From Candidatus Intricatilinea gracilis (GTDB lineage Bacteria; Pseudomonadota; Gammaproteobacteria; Burkholderiales; Burkholderiaceae_C), in contig JADJDQ010000021.1 in assembly GCA_016702605.1 (NCBI GenBank), positions 620,001 to 684,000 of the forward strand: a DNA stretch of 64,000 nt, in the 5' to 3' direction. The notes beneath the pieces were generated by a model. It was not told the origin of the DNA. It saw nothing but the letters and a program-made list of their open reading frames with translations, and ran no database searches. A program made the position numbers and the translations under genes. Below are positions 51,255-60,062 of the stretch, one piece after another (the first letter of the stretch is position 1; each line of letters begins with the position of its first letter).

Positions 51255-51401
51255 GAGGGTCAGGGTGATTGTTCTTGCTGCAATCGCGGCGACCGAGTAT
51301 CCCTGCTCTCGGGTCCAACCCTAGGCTATTTTGCTTAGCGAAGGGGCAAGCCCGGGGTAGTACCCTCGCGGGCTTCCAATGCGCATCCTGGAGTTCCTCG
51401 C

Positions 51402-52103
51402 ATGAACAAGGTTTACCCGAGCGCGGCCGCTGCGCTCGACGGCATCGTCCGCGACGGCCAACTCATCGCCGTCGGCGGTTTCGGCCTGTGTGGCATACCC
51501 GAAGCGCTGATCGACGCGTTGGCCGCGTCGGGCGTCAAGGACCTGACGGCCATCTCGAACAACGCTGGCGTCGACGGCTTCGGCCTGGGCAAGCTGCTCA
51601 ACTCCCGGCAGATCAAGAAGATGATCAGCAGCTACGTGGGCGAGAACAAGGAGTTCGAGCGCCAGTATCTGGCCGGTGAGCTCGAACTCGAATTCACGCC
51701 CCAGGGCACGCTGGCCGAGAAGCTGCGCGCTGGTGGCGCCGGCATCCCCGCCTTCTTCACCAAGACAGGTGTGGGCACGCTGGTGGCCGAAGGCAAGGAA
51801 TTGCGCGAGTTCGACGGCGAGACCTACGTGATGGAGCGCGCGCTCAAGCCCGAGATCTCGCTGGTCAAGGCCGATGTGGCCGACCTGTCGGGCAACCTGC
51901 GCTTCAACAAGACCGCCCGCAACTTCAACCCGGCCGTGGCCATGGCCGGCAAGATCTGCATCGTGGAAGTGGAACGTATCGTGCCCACCGGCAGCATCGA
52001 CCCCGACGACGTGCACCTGCCAGGCATCTATGTGCAGCGCATCGTGCTCAACGCGACGCCCGAGAAGCGCATCGAAAAGCGCACCACCCGCGACCGCAAG
52101 TAA
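51402..52103 (+). CDS. scoA: 3-oxoacid CoA-transferase, subunit A
   Basis: Alpha subunit of a succinyl-CoA:3-ketoacid (acetoacetate) CoA-transferase, which activates acetoacetate for entry into acetyl-CoA metabolism or polyhydroxybutyrate mobilisation. The 233-residue sequence has the family glycine loop IAVGGFGLCGIPEALIDAL and GGAGIPAFFTKTGVGT. A ctggag ribosome site precedes ATG 51402. Subunit B follows 12 bp downstream. Divergent from the PAS-LuxR regulator. Confidence 0.94.
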   Translation: MNKVYPSAAAALDGIVRDGQLIAVGGFGLCGIPEALIDALAASGVKDLTAISNNAGVDGFGLGKLLNSRQIKKMISSYVGENKEFERQYLAGELELEFTPQGTLAEKLRAGGAGIPAFFTKTGVGTLVAEGKELREFDGETYVMERALKPEISLVKADVADLSGNLRFNKTARNFNPAVAMAGKICIVEVERIVPTGSIDPDDVHLPGIYVQRIVLNATPEKRIEKRTTRDRK

Positions 52104-52115
52104 GGAGCACACGAC

Positions 52116-52754
52116 ATGGCATGGACCCAAGACCAGATGGCCGCCCGTGCGGCGCAAGAACTGCAAGACGGCTTTTACGTCAACCTCGGCATCGGCATCC
52201 CCACGCTCGTGGCCAACCACGTGCCGGATCACGTGGAGGTGTGGCTGCAAAGCGAGAACGGCATGCTGGGCATCGGCCCCTTTCCGTACGACGACGAAGT
52301 TGACGCCGACCTCATCAACGCCGGCAAACAAACCGTCACCACCATCAAGGGCTCGTCGATCTTCGGCAGCCACGACAGCTTCGCCATGATCCGCGGCGGC
52401 AAGATCAACCTCAGTATCCTGGGCGCGATGCAGGTCACCGCCAGCGGCGACCTGGCCAACTGGATGATCCCGGGCAAGATGGTCAAGGGCATGGGCGGCG
52501 CCATGGACCTGGTGGCCGGCGTCAAGCGCGTCATCGTGCTGATGGAACACGTGGCCAAGAAGAAGGACGGCAGCACCGACCTCAAGATCCTGCCCAAATG
52601 CACCCTGCCGCTGACCGGCGTGGGCGTGGTCAACCGCATCATCACCGACCTGGCCGTGATGGACGTGACGCCCGAAGGCCTCAAGGTCGTCGAGATCGCC
52701 CCTGGTGTGACGCTCGATGAACTGCAGTCGAAGACGGGTGTGCCGTTGATCTGA
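52116..52754 (+). CDS. scoB: 3-oxoacid CoA-transferase, subunit B
   Basis: Beta subunit partner of ScoA. The catalytic glutamate is in LQSENGMLGIGPFP, the SENG motif of class I CoA-transferases, preceded by NLGIGIPTLVANH. The 212-residue length is normal. A strong aaggag ribosome site sits between the two genes. A terminator follows. Together the genes suit ketone body or stored polyhydroxybutyrate use, linking to the phaCAB cluster in the same window (inference). Confidence 0.95.
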   Translation: MAWTQDQMAARAAQELQDGFYVNLGIGIPTLVANHVPDHVEVWLQSENGMLGIGPFPYDDEVDADLINAGKQTVTTIKGSSIFGSHDSFAMIRGGKINLSILGAMQVTASGDLANWMIPGKMVKGMGGAMDLVAGVKRVIVLMEHVAKKKDGSTDLKILPKCTLPLTGVGVVNRIITDLAVMDVTPEGLKVVEIAPGVTLDELQSKTGVPLI

Positions 52755-52774
52755 CCTGGAGCGATACGATCGGA

Positions 52775-52807
52775 CAACAATGGGCCCTCGGGCCCTTTGT
52801 TGCTTTT
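52775..52807 (+). terminator. Terminator of scoAB
   Basis: Interrupted stem caacaa-t-gggccc / gggccc-t-ttgttg with a two-base loop, followed by cttttg, 21 bp after the scoB stop codon. Confidence 0.85.
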
Positions 52808-52955
52808 GACGACGGGTTGCGGGATCGGACGCCGCCATAATCTAGCGGGGTTTGGCACCGGGGATCTGACCGAACCGTTTTCAACTGCTTAGAAATGTCG
52901 CCCGGCTACCCGGAGCATCCTGACCGAGCAGTCACTCGTCTACTCACCTGCCGCA

Positions 52956-53498
52956 ATGTTTTCCCGACGAGTCGTCCTCAAGTCCGCTGCTGCGATCGTT
53001 GGATTGATTGGCATTGGACTTGGGGTTTGGAGAATGTCGGCGACGGATTTGCCAACTCGAGTTGAGCGGGACTTCTGGCGACACGCTTCGATGAACGAAC
53101 TTTCGGGGTTGACGCCACACGACGGGATTAGGCTGATGGTGTCATTCGCCGATCGGGTCAAATACCCACATGACGCCACATCTCCTTATGGCGACACACT
53201 CTTGTTCGAGTATGGCGTGTTCGACTGGGGGAAAGGCGAGAACTTCGAGCTGACGATCACCCGGCAAGTGATCTTCCCGTTTACGAATCCGATCGAAGCG
53301 GATGATCACATCATCCAGATCAGCATTACCTTTCGGTATGAACCCACGGCATTTCGCGATCTGACCAACATGACCATGTGGGCGAGTGACCTGCCGCCCA
53401 AGCAGTCCATGGAGAACTTTGTCAACGCCTCGCCAGGGTATCTGGTCGCCGCCGACATGGTTCCGAAAGAGATTCAGCTTCATTCCAGCGCGCAATGA
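52956..53498 (+). CDS. Unknown exported or membrane-anchored protein
   Basis: A 180-residue protein with no recognised family. The N-terminus MFSRRVVLKSAAAIVGLIGI is a twin-arginine-like or uncleaved signal anchor; the rest is a globular, beta-rich domain (YGVFDWGKGENFELTITRQV, IQISITFRYEP). Codon use and base composition are visibly more AT-rich than the neighbours, suggesting recent acquisition. Its stop overlaps an ATG of a short following frame (ATGA). No functional clue comes from the neighbours. Confidence 0.65.
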   Translation: MFSRRVVLKSAAAIVGLIGIGLGVWRMSATDLPTRVERDFWRHASMNELSGLTPHDGIRLMVSFADRVKYPHDATSPYGDTLLFEYGVFDWGKGENFELTITRQVIFPFTNPIEADDHIIQISITFRYEPTAFRDLTNMTMWASDLPPKQSMENFVNASPGYLVAADMVPKEIQLHSSAQ

Positions 53499-53788
53499 GT
53501 CTCGAGGTGTGGGTTCGAATTCCGTGGCTTGCGAGGTTCTTGCTGTGCCTCCTGATGCCGTGGCTTGCTCATCGCCTGCATGCCCCGCCTGATATAGCAA
53601 GAAATGAGGTCCAAGTTTGGCGAGAAATATCAGCCGCTGTCATTGAAGCATTGATCAGCCAGACGCCTGGGGAGTCCGGCCGTCCGTGTTTGGCTGGTCG
53701 GCCGGGTGATGCGCCCGCTCAGCCCGGCGCCGCCTCTTGCCAGCACCCATCCATCAGCAGTTCATGCGGCTCGAACTGCGACTTGTAG
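53495..53788 (+). CDS. Possible short coupled gene after the unknown exported protein
   Basis: A 97-codon frame that starts inside the stop codon of the previous gene (ATGA), with a hydrophobic N-terminus (RFLLCLLMPWLAHRL). Its last 70 bp overlap the end of the opposing bpt gene and are low quality as protein. It could be a real small membrane protein, a remnant of a longer gene cut off by rearrangement, or chance. Confidence 0.25.
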   Translation: MSLEVWVRIPWLARFLLCLLMPWLAHRLHAPPDIARNEVQVWREISAAVIEALISQTPGESGRPCLAGRPGDAPAQPGAASCQHPSISSSCGSNCDL

Positions 53789-54465
53789 GCCATCTTGCGG
53801 CTGTCTTCGATCCAGTAGCCGAGGTAGACGTAGGGCAGGCCGAGGTCGCGTGCCTGGCCGATCTGCCAGAGCACGTTGTAGGTGCCGTAGCTTTTGGCGG
53901 GTTCGGGTTCGTAGTAGGTGTAGACGGCCGACAGGCCGTCGTTGAGCACGTCGACGATGGTGACCATCTTGAGTGCGCCGAGTTGCTGGCCAGGTGCGGG
54001 GGGCTCGCGGAATTCGACCAGGCGAGAGTTGACGCGGGTCTGCAGCAGGAACTGGGTGTACTGGTCGATGGAGTCGTGGTCCATGCCGCCGCCGGCGTGG
54101 CGGCCATTCTGGTAACGCAGGTAGAGCTGGTAGTGCTCGGGCACGAAGGCCAGGCGCATCACGCGGGTCTGCAGCGTCTGGTGCTGCTTGAAGGCGCGGC
54201 GCTGGCTGCGGCTGGGCTTGAAGCGTTGCACCGGTATGCGCAGCGGCACGCAGGCCTGGCAGCCGTCGCAATACGGCCGGTAGGTGAACATGCCGCTGCG
54301 CCTGAAACCATTGGCGACCAGGCCCGAATAGGTATCGGCGTTGATCAGGTGGCTGGGCGTGGCGACCTGGGATCTGGCCATGCGTCCACCCAGATAACTG
54401 CAGGGGTAGGGCGCGGTGGCGTAGAACTGCAGTTGGGCGAGCGGAAGGTCCTTGGGGTAGGTCAC
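53719..54465 (-). CDS. bpt: Aspartate/glutamate leucyltransferase (N-degron)
   Basis: Leucyl-tRNA:protein transferase of the Bpt/Ate family, which adds leucine to N-terminal Asp or Glu of proteins and marks them for ClpS-ClpAP degradation. The 248-residue protein has the N-terminal cysteine motif (YPCSYL), the CDGCQAC cluster region and the acyltransferase part with LGYWIEDSRKMAYKSQF. Located 106 bp downstream of aat on the same strand, the common pairing. Confidence 0.94.
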   Translation of the reverse strand: MTYPKDLPLAQLQFYATAPYPCSYLGGRMARSQVATPSHLINADTYSGLVANGFRRSGMFTYRPYCDGCQACVPLRIPVQRFKPSRSQRRAFKQHQTLQTRVMRLAFVPEHYQLYLRYQNGRHAGGGMDHDSIDQYTQFLLQTRVNSRLVEFREPPAPGQQLGALKMVTIVDVLNDGLSAVYTYYEPEPAKSYGTYNVLWQIGQARDLGLPYVYLGYWIEDSRKMAYKSQFEPHELLMDGCWQEAAPG

Positions 54466-54571
54466 GCGAAGCTCGGCGTCTTGGCCACGATGGTCGCAGG
54501 ATTCGGGTCGGACAAACGGCGGCAGGTTGGCTCAGCGGCCGCCGAGGTCGATCACCGTCGGCGGGGCGCTG

Positions 54572-55360
54572 TCAATCGGCGCTATCCAGACCAAGGCGGG
54601 ACCATTGCGTTGGATCATAGGACCAATCGTTTGGCCCGCAAGGTCGCGGCATCACGGTTACTCGGCCGAGATGACTTTCGAACACCGTGCGGCTGACCGG
54701 CGCCGCACCCATGCTGGCCAGGTGGCGGGTCTGCTGTTGGCAGTCGATCCAGCTGATGCCCTGGCCGCGGCACCAGGCCACCAGGGCGGCCAGGGCGATC
54801 TTGGACGCATCGCTGGACAGCGCAAACATCGATTCGCCGTAGAACATGCGCCCGATGCTCACGCCGTACAGGCCGCCGACGAGTTGGCCGTCCACCCGTG
54901 TCTCGAACGAATGCACGCCCGAGCTTGGTCCGGCGGCGTGATGCCAGCGGATGTAGGCCTCGACCATGGCCGGCACGATCCAGGTGCCGCCCTGGCCCTT
55001 GCGGTCCACGCCCGAGCAGGCGGCGATGACGGCCGGGCAATCGGCGTCGATGGCCACTTCGCAGCCGGGGGTGGCGACGAACTTGCGCAGCGTCTTCTTC
55101 AGCGACCGGTGCAGCTTGAACTGGTCGACCTGCAGCACCATGCGCGGCGCGGTGGTCCACCACAGGATGGGTTCACCCTCACCGAACCACGGAAAGATGC
55201 CTTGGCGGTAAGCCGCTTCGAGCCGGCGCGTGCCCAGGTTGGCGCCGGCGCACAGCAGGCCGGGTGCCTCGGTGTCGTCACCGAGGGCTGTGTTCGTGGC
55301 CGGAAACGGCGTGAGTCTGCCGCGCGGCTCGAGTGGCTCGGGCGGCAGCCAGGGGATCAT
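54572..55360 (-). CDS. aat: Leucyl/phenylalanyl-tRNA-protein transferase
   Basis: Transfers Leu or Phe from tRNA to N-terminal Arg or Lys, creating N-degrons for ClpS. Family landmarks: AYRQGIFPWFGEGEPILWW, RMVLQVDQFKLHRSLKK, GLYGVSIGRMFYGESMF and WIDCQQQTRHLASMGA. The 262-residue length is a little longer than E. coli Aat. Probably in one transcript with the upstream PurM-like gene (54 bp gap) and the downstream bpt. Confidence 0.96.
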   Translation of the reverse strand: MIPWLPPEPLEPRGRLTPFPATNTALGDDTEAPGLLCAGANLGTRRLEAAYRQGIFPWFGEGEPILWWTTAPRMVLQVDQFKLHRSLKKTLRKFVATPGCEVAIDADCPAVIAACSGVDRKGQGGTWIVPAMVEAYIRWHHAAGPSSGVHSFETRVDGQLVGGLYGVSIGRMFYGESMFALSSDASKIALAALVAWCRGQGISWIDCQQQTRHLASMGAAPVSRTVFESHLGRVTVMPRPCGPNDWSYDPTQWSRLGLDSAD

Positions 55361-55414
55361 GGCGATGTGCTGCGCCGCGTCAGTCTGGTCAACCTCGGCG
55401 CGGTGCCCGGTGTG

Positions 55415-56575
55415 TCAGCGCAACTGCAGGTCGTCGTGACCGAAGCTGATGTCCAGCGGCTCGATCAGCACCTGCTTGGGCCCGGCTTCGACCGTGCCGG
55501 CCACCCAGGCGTCGACACCCAGGCTGCGGGCGATCTCGACCACCTGGTCGGCGTCGTCCGCCGCGACGAAGAGTGCGAAGCCCGCGCCCATGTTGAGCGT
55601 GCCGTAGGCCTCGCGGTTGTCCTGGCCGGCTTCGTGCTGAATGAAGGCCAGCACCGGCGGCACTGGCGGCACGGTGTGGATGCGGTAGGTCAGGGCGGCC
55701 GGGTGGCGCAGCAACTTGCGCCAGCCGTGGCCGGTGATGTTGGCGCAATAGTGCGGCGCGATGCCGGCTTTCCACAGCGCTTCGGTCACCGGTGAATACA
55801 GCGTGGTGGGCGCCAGCAGCGCGGCGCCGTAGCTCAGGCCGGGATGGGTCTCGGGCGCGATCTCGGTGAGGTAACCCTCGGGCATACGCTCCACCAACTT
55901 GCGCGCCAGGCTCAGACCGTTGGCGTGGATGCCACTCGAGGCCAGCAGCACGATGGCGTCACCGGCACCGAGCTTGTCGCCCAGCGACAGGCGCTGCTTC
56001 GGGTTGACCAGGCCGGTGCACGAGGCGGCCAGATCGATGCGGCCGTCTTCGACGATGCCGGCCAGCGCCGGTGTCTCGCCGCCACCCCAGGCCACGCCGC
56101 AGGTGACACAGGCAGCCTTCCAGCCGGCCACCAGATCCTGCGCGCGGTCGGCGTCGCCGAACCAGTCCGAACCGCCAGCGGCCCAGTAAGCCTGCACCAC
56201 CAGCGGGGTGGCGCCCACGGTGATGAGGTCGTTGATCGCCATGGCGATGGTGTCTTGTGCGATGCCGGCGTACCAGCTGCGCCCGGTCAGGCGCGCCATC
56301 TCGTCGGCCACCAGGGCCTTGGAGCCCAGGCATTCGACGATGCTGGCCAGGTAGAACGGCCCCACATCGACCACATAGGCCGATTCGCCGCGCGAGGCAC
56401 TCACCTCGGCAAAGCCGTGGGCGGTGAGTTGTACGGCGGTGGACGCCGCCGCCCGTTGCGCGCAGATCTTGACCGGGTCGATGAGGTCGTAGACGACGCC
56501 GGCCTGTTCGTAGCTGAGGTGGCCGGTGGCGGCGGCGGCCGGGTCGGCGGAGTGGGCGCTGGTTGCTCGAGTCAT
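55415..56575 (-). CDS. PurM-like AIR synthase-related protein
   Basis: A 386-residue member of the PurM/ThiL/SelD ATP-binding superfamily. Several blocks match phosphoribosylformylglycinamidine cyclo-ligase: INDLITVGATPLVVQAYW, GGGETPALAGIVEDG, LASSGIHANGLSLARKLVE and ITGHGWRKLLRHP. However, the canonical PurM motif with GVGTK is replaced by CLGSK and the N-terminus differs, so this is a divergent paralogue rather than standard purM, and the reaction is uncertain. It is upstream of aat-bpt on the same strand and divergent from dnaX. Confidence 0.75.
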   Translation of the reverse strand: MTRATSAHSADPAAAATGHLSYEQAGVVYDLIDPVKICAQRAAASTAVQLTAHGFAEVSASRGESAYVVDVGPFYLASIVECLGSKALVADEMARLTGRSWYAGIAQDTIAMAINDLITVGATPLVVQAYWAAGGSDWFGDADRAQDLVAGWKAACVTCGVAWGGGETPALAGIVEDGRIDLAASCTGLVNPKQRLSLGDKLGAGDAIVLLASSGIHANGLSLARKLVERMPEGYLTEIAPETHPGLSYGAALLAPTTLYSPVTEALWKAGIAPHYCANITGHGWRKLLRHPAALTYRIHTVPPVPPVLAFIQHEAGQDNREAYGTLNMGAGFALFVAADDADQVVEIARSLGVDAWVAGTVEAGPKQVLIEPLDISFGHDDLQLR

Positions 56576-56802
56576 GGGCGGCGATTATCCGGCAGGCCCA
56601 TGCTGCATTGCTGCGTGGCTGCGCCACTGCCCGGGTCGCGGCGGAAGATGGCCTGGCCACTGCCTCGATCGTGCGCCCGGCAGTCGTCGTGGTCGTTCCC
56701 TGCGCCATAGGCATGGTGATGGCGCCGATCGCCAGCGCCAGGGCGTACGTGCCGGGCCGGCCGGACCCGCCTCGTAGAATGCCCCGCCACCCCGACCGCA
56801 CC

Positions 56803-59016
56803 ATGAGCACCCTCGTCCTAGCCCGCAAATACCGCCCGCGCAATTTCGCCGAGATGGTGGGGCAGGAGCACGTGGTGCAGGCCTTGTCGAATGCGTTGAC
56901 GCAGCAGCGTCTGCACCACGCCTATCTCTTCACCGGCACACGTGGTGTGGGCAAGACGACGGTGTCGCGGGTGCTGGCCAAGAGCCTCAACTGCACGGGG
57001 GCCGACGGCCGCGGCGGCATCACGGCCCAGCCCTGCGGCGTGTGCCCGGCCTGCCGCGACATCGACGCCGGGCGCTTCGTCGACTACGTCGAGCTCGACG
57101 CGGCCTCCAACCGCGGCGTCGACGAGATCACCGCGTTGCTCGATCAGTCGGTCTACAAGCCGGTGCTGGGGCGCTTCAAGGTCTACATGATCGACGAAGT
57201 GCACATGATGACCAGCCACGCCTTCAACGCCATGTTGAAGACGCTCGAAGAGCCGCCTGACTACCTGAAGTTCGTGCTCGCCACCACCGACCCCCAGAAG
57301 GTGCCGGTGACCGTGCTGAGCCGCTGCCTGCAGTTCAACCTGCGGCCGATGGCGCCCGAGACCATCCAGCAGCATCTGCAGACCGTGCTGGCCGCCGAGG
57401 CCATTGCCGCCGATGCTGGCGCGCTGCGGCTGATCGCCCGCAATGCGCGCGGCTCGATGCGCGACGCCTTGTCGCTGGCCGACCAGGCCATCGCCTTCGG
57501 CGCCGGTGAACTGGTCGAGGCTGGTGTGCGCCAGATGCTGGGCGCGGTCGACCGCAGCCATGTGCAGCGTATCGTGCAGAGCCTCGCGGCGAGCGACGGC
57601 GCCGGCCTGGTGGCGGTGGTCGACGGCCTGCGCCGGTTGGGTCTGTCTGGGGCCGGCACACTCGAAGAACTCGCCGCCGTGACGCAGCAGATGGCGCTGA
57701 TCCAGGCGCTGCCGCAAGCCGGCGACGACAGCGACCCCGACACACCCATGTTGCGCGAGCTCGCCGCCAGCCTGGCCAGCGACGAAACCCAGCTGCTCTA
57801 CAGCATCGCCCTGCACGGCCGCGCCGAGCTGGCGCTGGCGCCCGACGAGTACAGCGGCCTGACGATGGTGCTGTTGCGTGCGCTGGCGTTTCGCCCGCCC
57901 GGTGCAGCGGTGCAGGCCCGACCGGCGCCGTCCACCTCGGTGGCTGGCAGCGTAGCGGGTGCGGCTGCTGCAGCGAGGCCGATGGTGCTGCGTTCACGCG
58001 AGTTGCTGCGTACACCCGCCACGGCAGCCCTGGCGGTGGCCGACTTGCCGCTGCCACCAGCAGTGGCTCGCGCGGCTCAGCCGGATCAGCTGGTCGCCCA
58101 GCGGTCAGCATCTGCTGCACCTGCTGCCGAACCTTCGCTCGCGGCGGCATCTGCGCCAGCGCTAACACTTTCAGCACCCGCACCCGCACCCGCACCCGCA
58201 CCCGCACCCGCACCCGCAGCGCCGATTGCGCGGGTCGAGCCAGCAACACGCCCCAACCAGGACGTGCTGGAAGAACCCGAGTGGTTGCGCGCCGACGACC
58301 CGCAGGACGATCGCCGCGTCAACGGCGCGGCCCATGGCCAACACCTGCCGGCGCGTGAGCCGCCACCACCGTGGGACGACGATCTGCCCGAGCCGCCGCG
58401 TGGGCAGCGTCCGTCGCCTGCGCCGGCAGCGACAGCACCGGCGGTCGCACCTGCTGCCGTGCGGGTGGTGAGGGCGCCGGCCCCGGTCGACGCGGCGCAG
58501 GTGGCGCTCGAAGCCGCACCCCGCATCGCGCCCGCCCATGTCGAACAACCCGTCACCAGCCAGTGGTTGACCCTGCTGCAGCCGGTCTTTGCTGCCGCAC
58601 GACTGAACGGTTTTGTGCGCGAGCTCGCCTGGCAGGCCGAATGTCTGGTGTGTGAGCGTGCACCTGCTCCTGGTGCTTCGGCTGCGGCCCTGGGCGGCGC
58701 GGCCGTCGATCAGACAAAGGCCGACAGCCTTCAAGTCACCTTGCGTGTAGCGCGCGAGTCACTGCGCCAGCCGTTGGTGCGTGAGCGCCTGCAGGCCGCG
58801 CTGACCGAACAGCTGGGCTGCGCCGTGTCGATCGAGGTGGTGGCCGGTGCAGTGACCGACAGCGCCGCGTTGCGCGACGCGGCGGCCCGCGGCAAACGCC
58901 AGGCCGATGCCGAGGTGCTGGTGCACAACCATCCACTCGTCAAGTCGCTGCTCGCCGCCTTGCCTGGTGCCCGCATCCTGCCGGGGTCGATCCGCCCGAC
59001 CGGCACCCCTTCCTGA
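56803..59016 (+). CDS. dnaX: DNA polymerase III subunit gamma/tau
   Basis: Clamp-loader ATPase and organiser of the replisome. ATG 56803 gives MSTLVLARKYRPRNFAEMVG, the standard start. Walker A GTRGVGKTT, the zinc-binding cysteines (PCGVCPACRD), the DEVHMM Walker B and the SRC motif (VLSRCLQF) are present. The middle (about residues 370-600) is an Ala/Pro-rich linker with an AP dipeptide run, and the C-terminal 130 residues are the tau domain contacting the polymerase. Total 737 residues. I see no A-run that would make the E. coli-type frameshift to gamma. First gene of dnaX-ebfC-recR. Confidence 0.96.
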   Translation: MSTLVLARKYRPRNFAEMVGQEHVVQALSNALTQQRLHHAYLFTGTRGVGKTTVSRVLAKSLNCTGADGRGGITAQPCGVCPACRDIDAGRFVDYVELDAASNRGVDEITALLDQSVYKPVLGRFKVYMIDEVHMMTSHAFNAMLKTLEEPPDYLKFVLATTDPQKVPVTVLSRCLQFNLRPMAPETIQQHLQTVLAAEAIAADAGALRLIARNARGSMRDALSLADQAIAFGAGELVEAGVRQMLGAVDRSHVQRIVQSLAASDGAGLVAVVDGLRRLGLSGAGTLEELAAVTQQMALIQALPQAGDDSDPDTPMLRELAASLASDETQLLYSIALHGRAELALAPDEYSGLTMVLLRALAFRPPGAAVQARPAPSTSVAGSVAGAAAAARPMVLRSRELLRTPATAALAVADLPLPPAVARAAQPDQLVAQRSASAAPAAEPSLAAASAPALTLSAPAPAPAPAPAPAPAAPIARVEPATRPNQDVLEEPEWLRADDPQDDRRVNGAAHGQHLPAREPPPPWDDDLPEPPRGQRPSPAPAATAPAVAPAAVRVVRAPAPVDAAQVALEAAPRIAPAHVEQPVTSQWLTLLQPVFAAARLNGFVRELAWQAECLVCERAPAPGASAAALGGAAVDQTKADSLQVTLRVARESLRQPLVRERLQAALTEQLGCAVSIEVVAGAVTDSAALRDAAARGKRQADAEVLVHNHPLVKSLLAALPGARILPGSIRPTGTPS
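58174..58218 (+). repeat. Hexanucleotide tandem repeat inside dnaX
   Basis: Seven exact copies of gcaccc plus a partial eighth, encoding an Ala-Pro run in the dnaX linker. In-frame by design (6 bp), so length change alters only the linker. Confidence 0.9.
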
Positions 59017-59046
59017 CCATTCACGAACCCACCAAGAAAGCCCCCC

Positions 59047-59373
59047 ATGCTCAAAGGACAACTCGCCGGCCTGATGAAACAGGCGCAGGCCATGCAGGAC
59101 AACCTCAAGAAGGCGCAGGACGAACTCGCGCTGATCGAGGTCGAGGGCCAGTCCGGCGCCGGCCTGGTCAAGGTGACGATGACGTGCAAGCACGACGTCA
59201 AGCGCATCACCATCGACCCGAGCTTGCTGGCCGACGACAAGGACATGCTCGAGGACCTGGTCGCCGCCGCCTTCAACGACGGCGTGCGCCGCGCCGAAGC
59301 ACTCAGCGCCGAGAAGATGGGCAAACTCACCGCCGGCATGCCGCTGCCGCCGGGCATGAAGTTCCCGTTCTGA
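59047..59373 (+). CDS. YbaB/EbfC nucleoid-associated protein
   Basis: Small DNA-binding protein, typically encoded between dnaX and recR. The 108-residue sequence starts LKGQLAGLMKQAQAMQDNLK and contains the conserved VKVTMTCKHDVKRITIDPSL and a C-terminal AEKMGKLTAGMPLPPGMK. It follows dnaX by 30 bp and precedes recR by 16 bp, consistent with one operon. Confidence 0.95.
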   Translation: MLKGQLAGLMKQAQAMQDNLKKAQDELALIEVEGQSGAGLVKVTMTCKHDVKRITIDPSLLADDKDMLEDLVAAAFNDGVRRAEALSAEKMGKLTAGMPLPPGMKFPF

Positions 59374-59389
59374 ACACCATCACCAGCTC

Positions 59390-59971
59390 ATGGCCGCGCT
59401 CGAGGGTCTGATCGAGGCCCTGCGACGCCTGCCCGGCGTGGGCCAGAAGTCGGCGCAGCGGATGGCCTATCACCTGCTGCAGCATGACCGCGAGGGGGCC
59501 TCCAACCTGGCGCGTTCACTCGCAGAAGCGGTGGCCGAGGTGCGCCATTGCCAGCGCTGCAACACCTTCACCGAAGACCCGGTCTGCGCCACCTGCCTGG
59601 ACGGCGCACGCGACGGCGCGTTGTTGTGTGTCGTCGAGACACAGGCCGACCAGGCGGTGCTCGAACGCACCGGCAGCTACCACGGCTACTACTTCGTGTT
59701 GATGGGCAAACTCAGCCCGCTGGACGGTGTGGGCGCACGCGACATCGGCCTGCCCGCACTCATCGAGCGTGCGCTCGATGGCCTGGTGCAGGAACTGGTG
59801 GTGGCCACCGGCTTCACTGCCGAAGGTGAAGTCACCGCCCAGGTGATCGCCCAGGCGCTGCGTCCGCACGGTGTCAAGGTCACGCGCCTGGCGCGTGGTG
59901 TGCCGGTGGGCAGCGAACTCGAATATGTCGACCTGGGCACCATTGCCCACGCCTACGCCGACCGGCGCTGA
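59390..59971 (+). CDS. recR: Recombination mediator RecR
   Basis: Works with RecF/RecO to load RecA on gapped DNA. The 193-residue protein has the helix-hairpin-helix LRRLPGVGQKSAQRMAYHL, a zinc finger (CQRCNTF and CATCLD) and a Toprim domain with VETQADQAVLERTGSYHG. The start at 59390 gives MAALEGLIEALRRLPG; it is slightly shorter than E. coli RecR. Last gene of the dnaX operon, converging on mltD. Confidence 0.96.
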   Translation: MAALEGLIEALRRLPGVGQKSAQRMAYHLLQHDREGASNLARSLAEAVAEVRHCQRCNTFTEDPVCATCLDGARDGALLCVVETQADQAVLERTGSYHGYYFVLMGKLSPLDGVGARDIGLPALIERALDGLVQELVVATGFTAEGEVTAQVIAQALRPHGVKVTRLARGVPVGSELEYVDLGTIAHAYADRR

Positions 59972-60062
59972 TCTGGCGTGAATGAACCGGGCTGCGCGAG
60001 CCGTCTGGTGTCGCGTCCGGCGATTCGAGAGTGACTCGCGCGGTGGGTCTGCGCCGACGAGG

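Noticed and set aside
53505..53545. gggttcgaattcc resembling a tRNA T arm.
   Set aside because: The stem does not pair properly and no acceptor or anticodon arm is found nearby.
56576..56802. Possible 4.5S (SRP) RNA gene next to dnaX.
   Set aside because: The conserved CAGGTCCGGAAGGAAGCAG core is absent from the dnaX upstream region.
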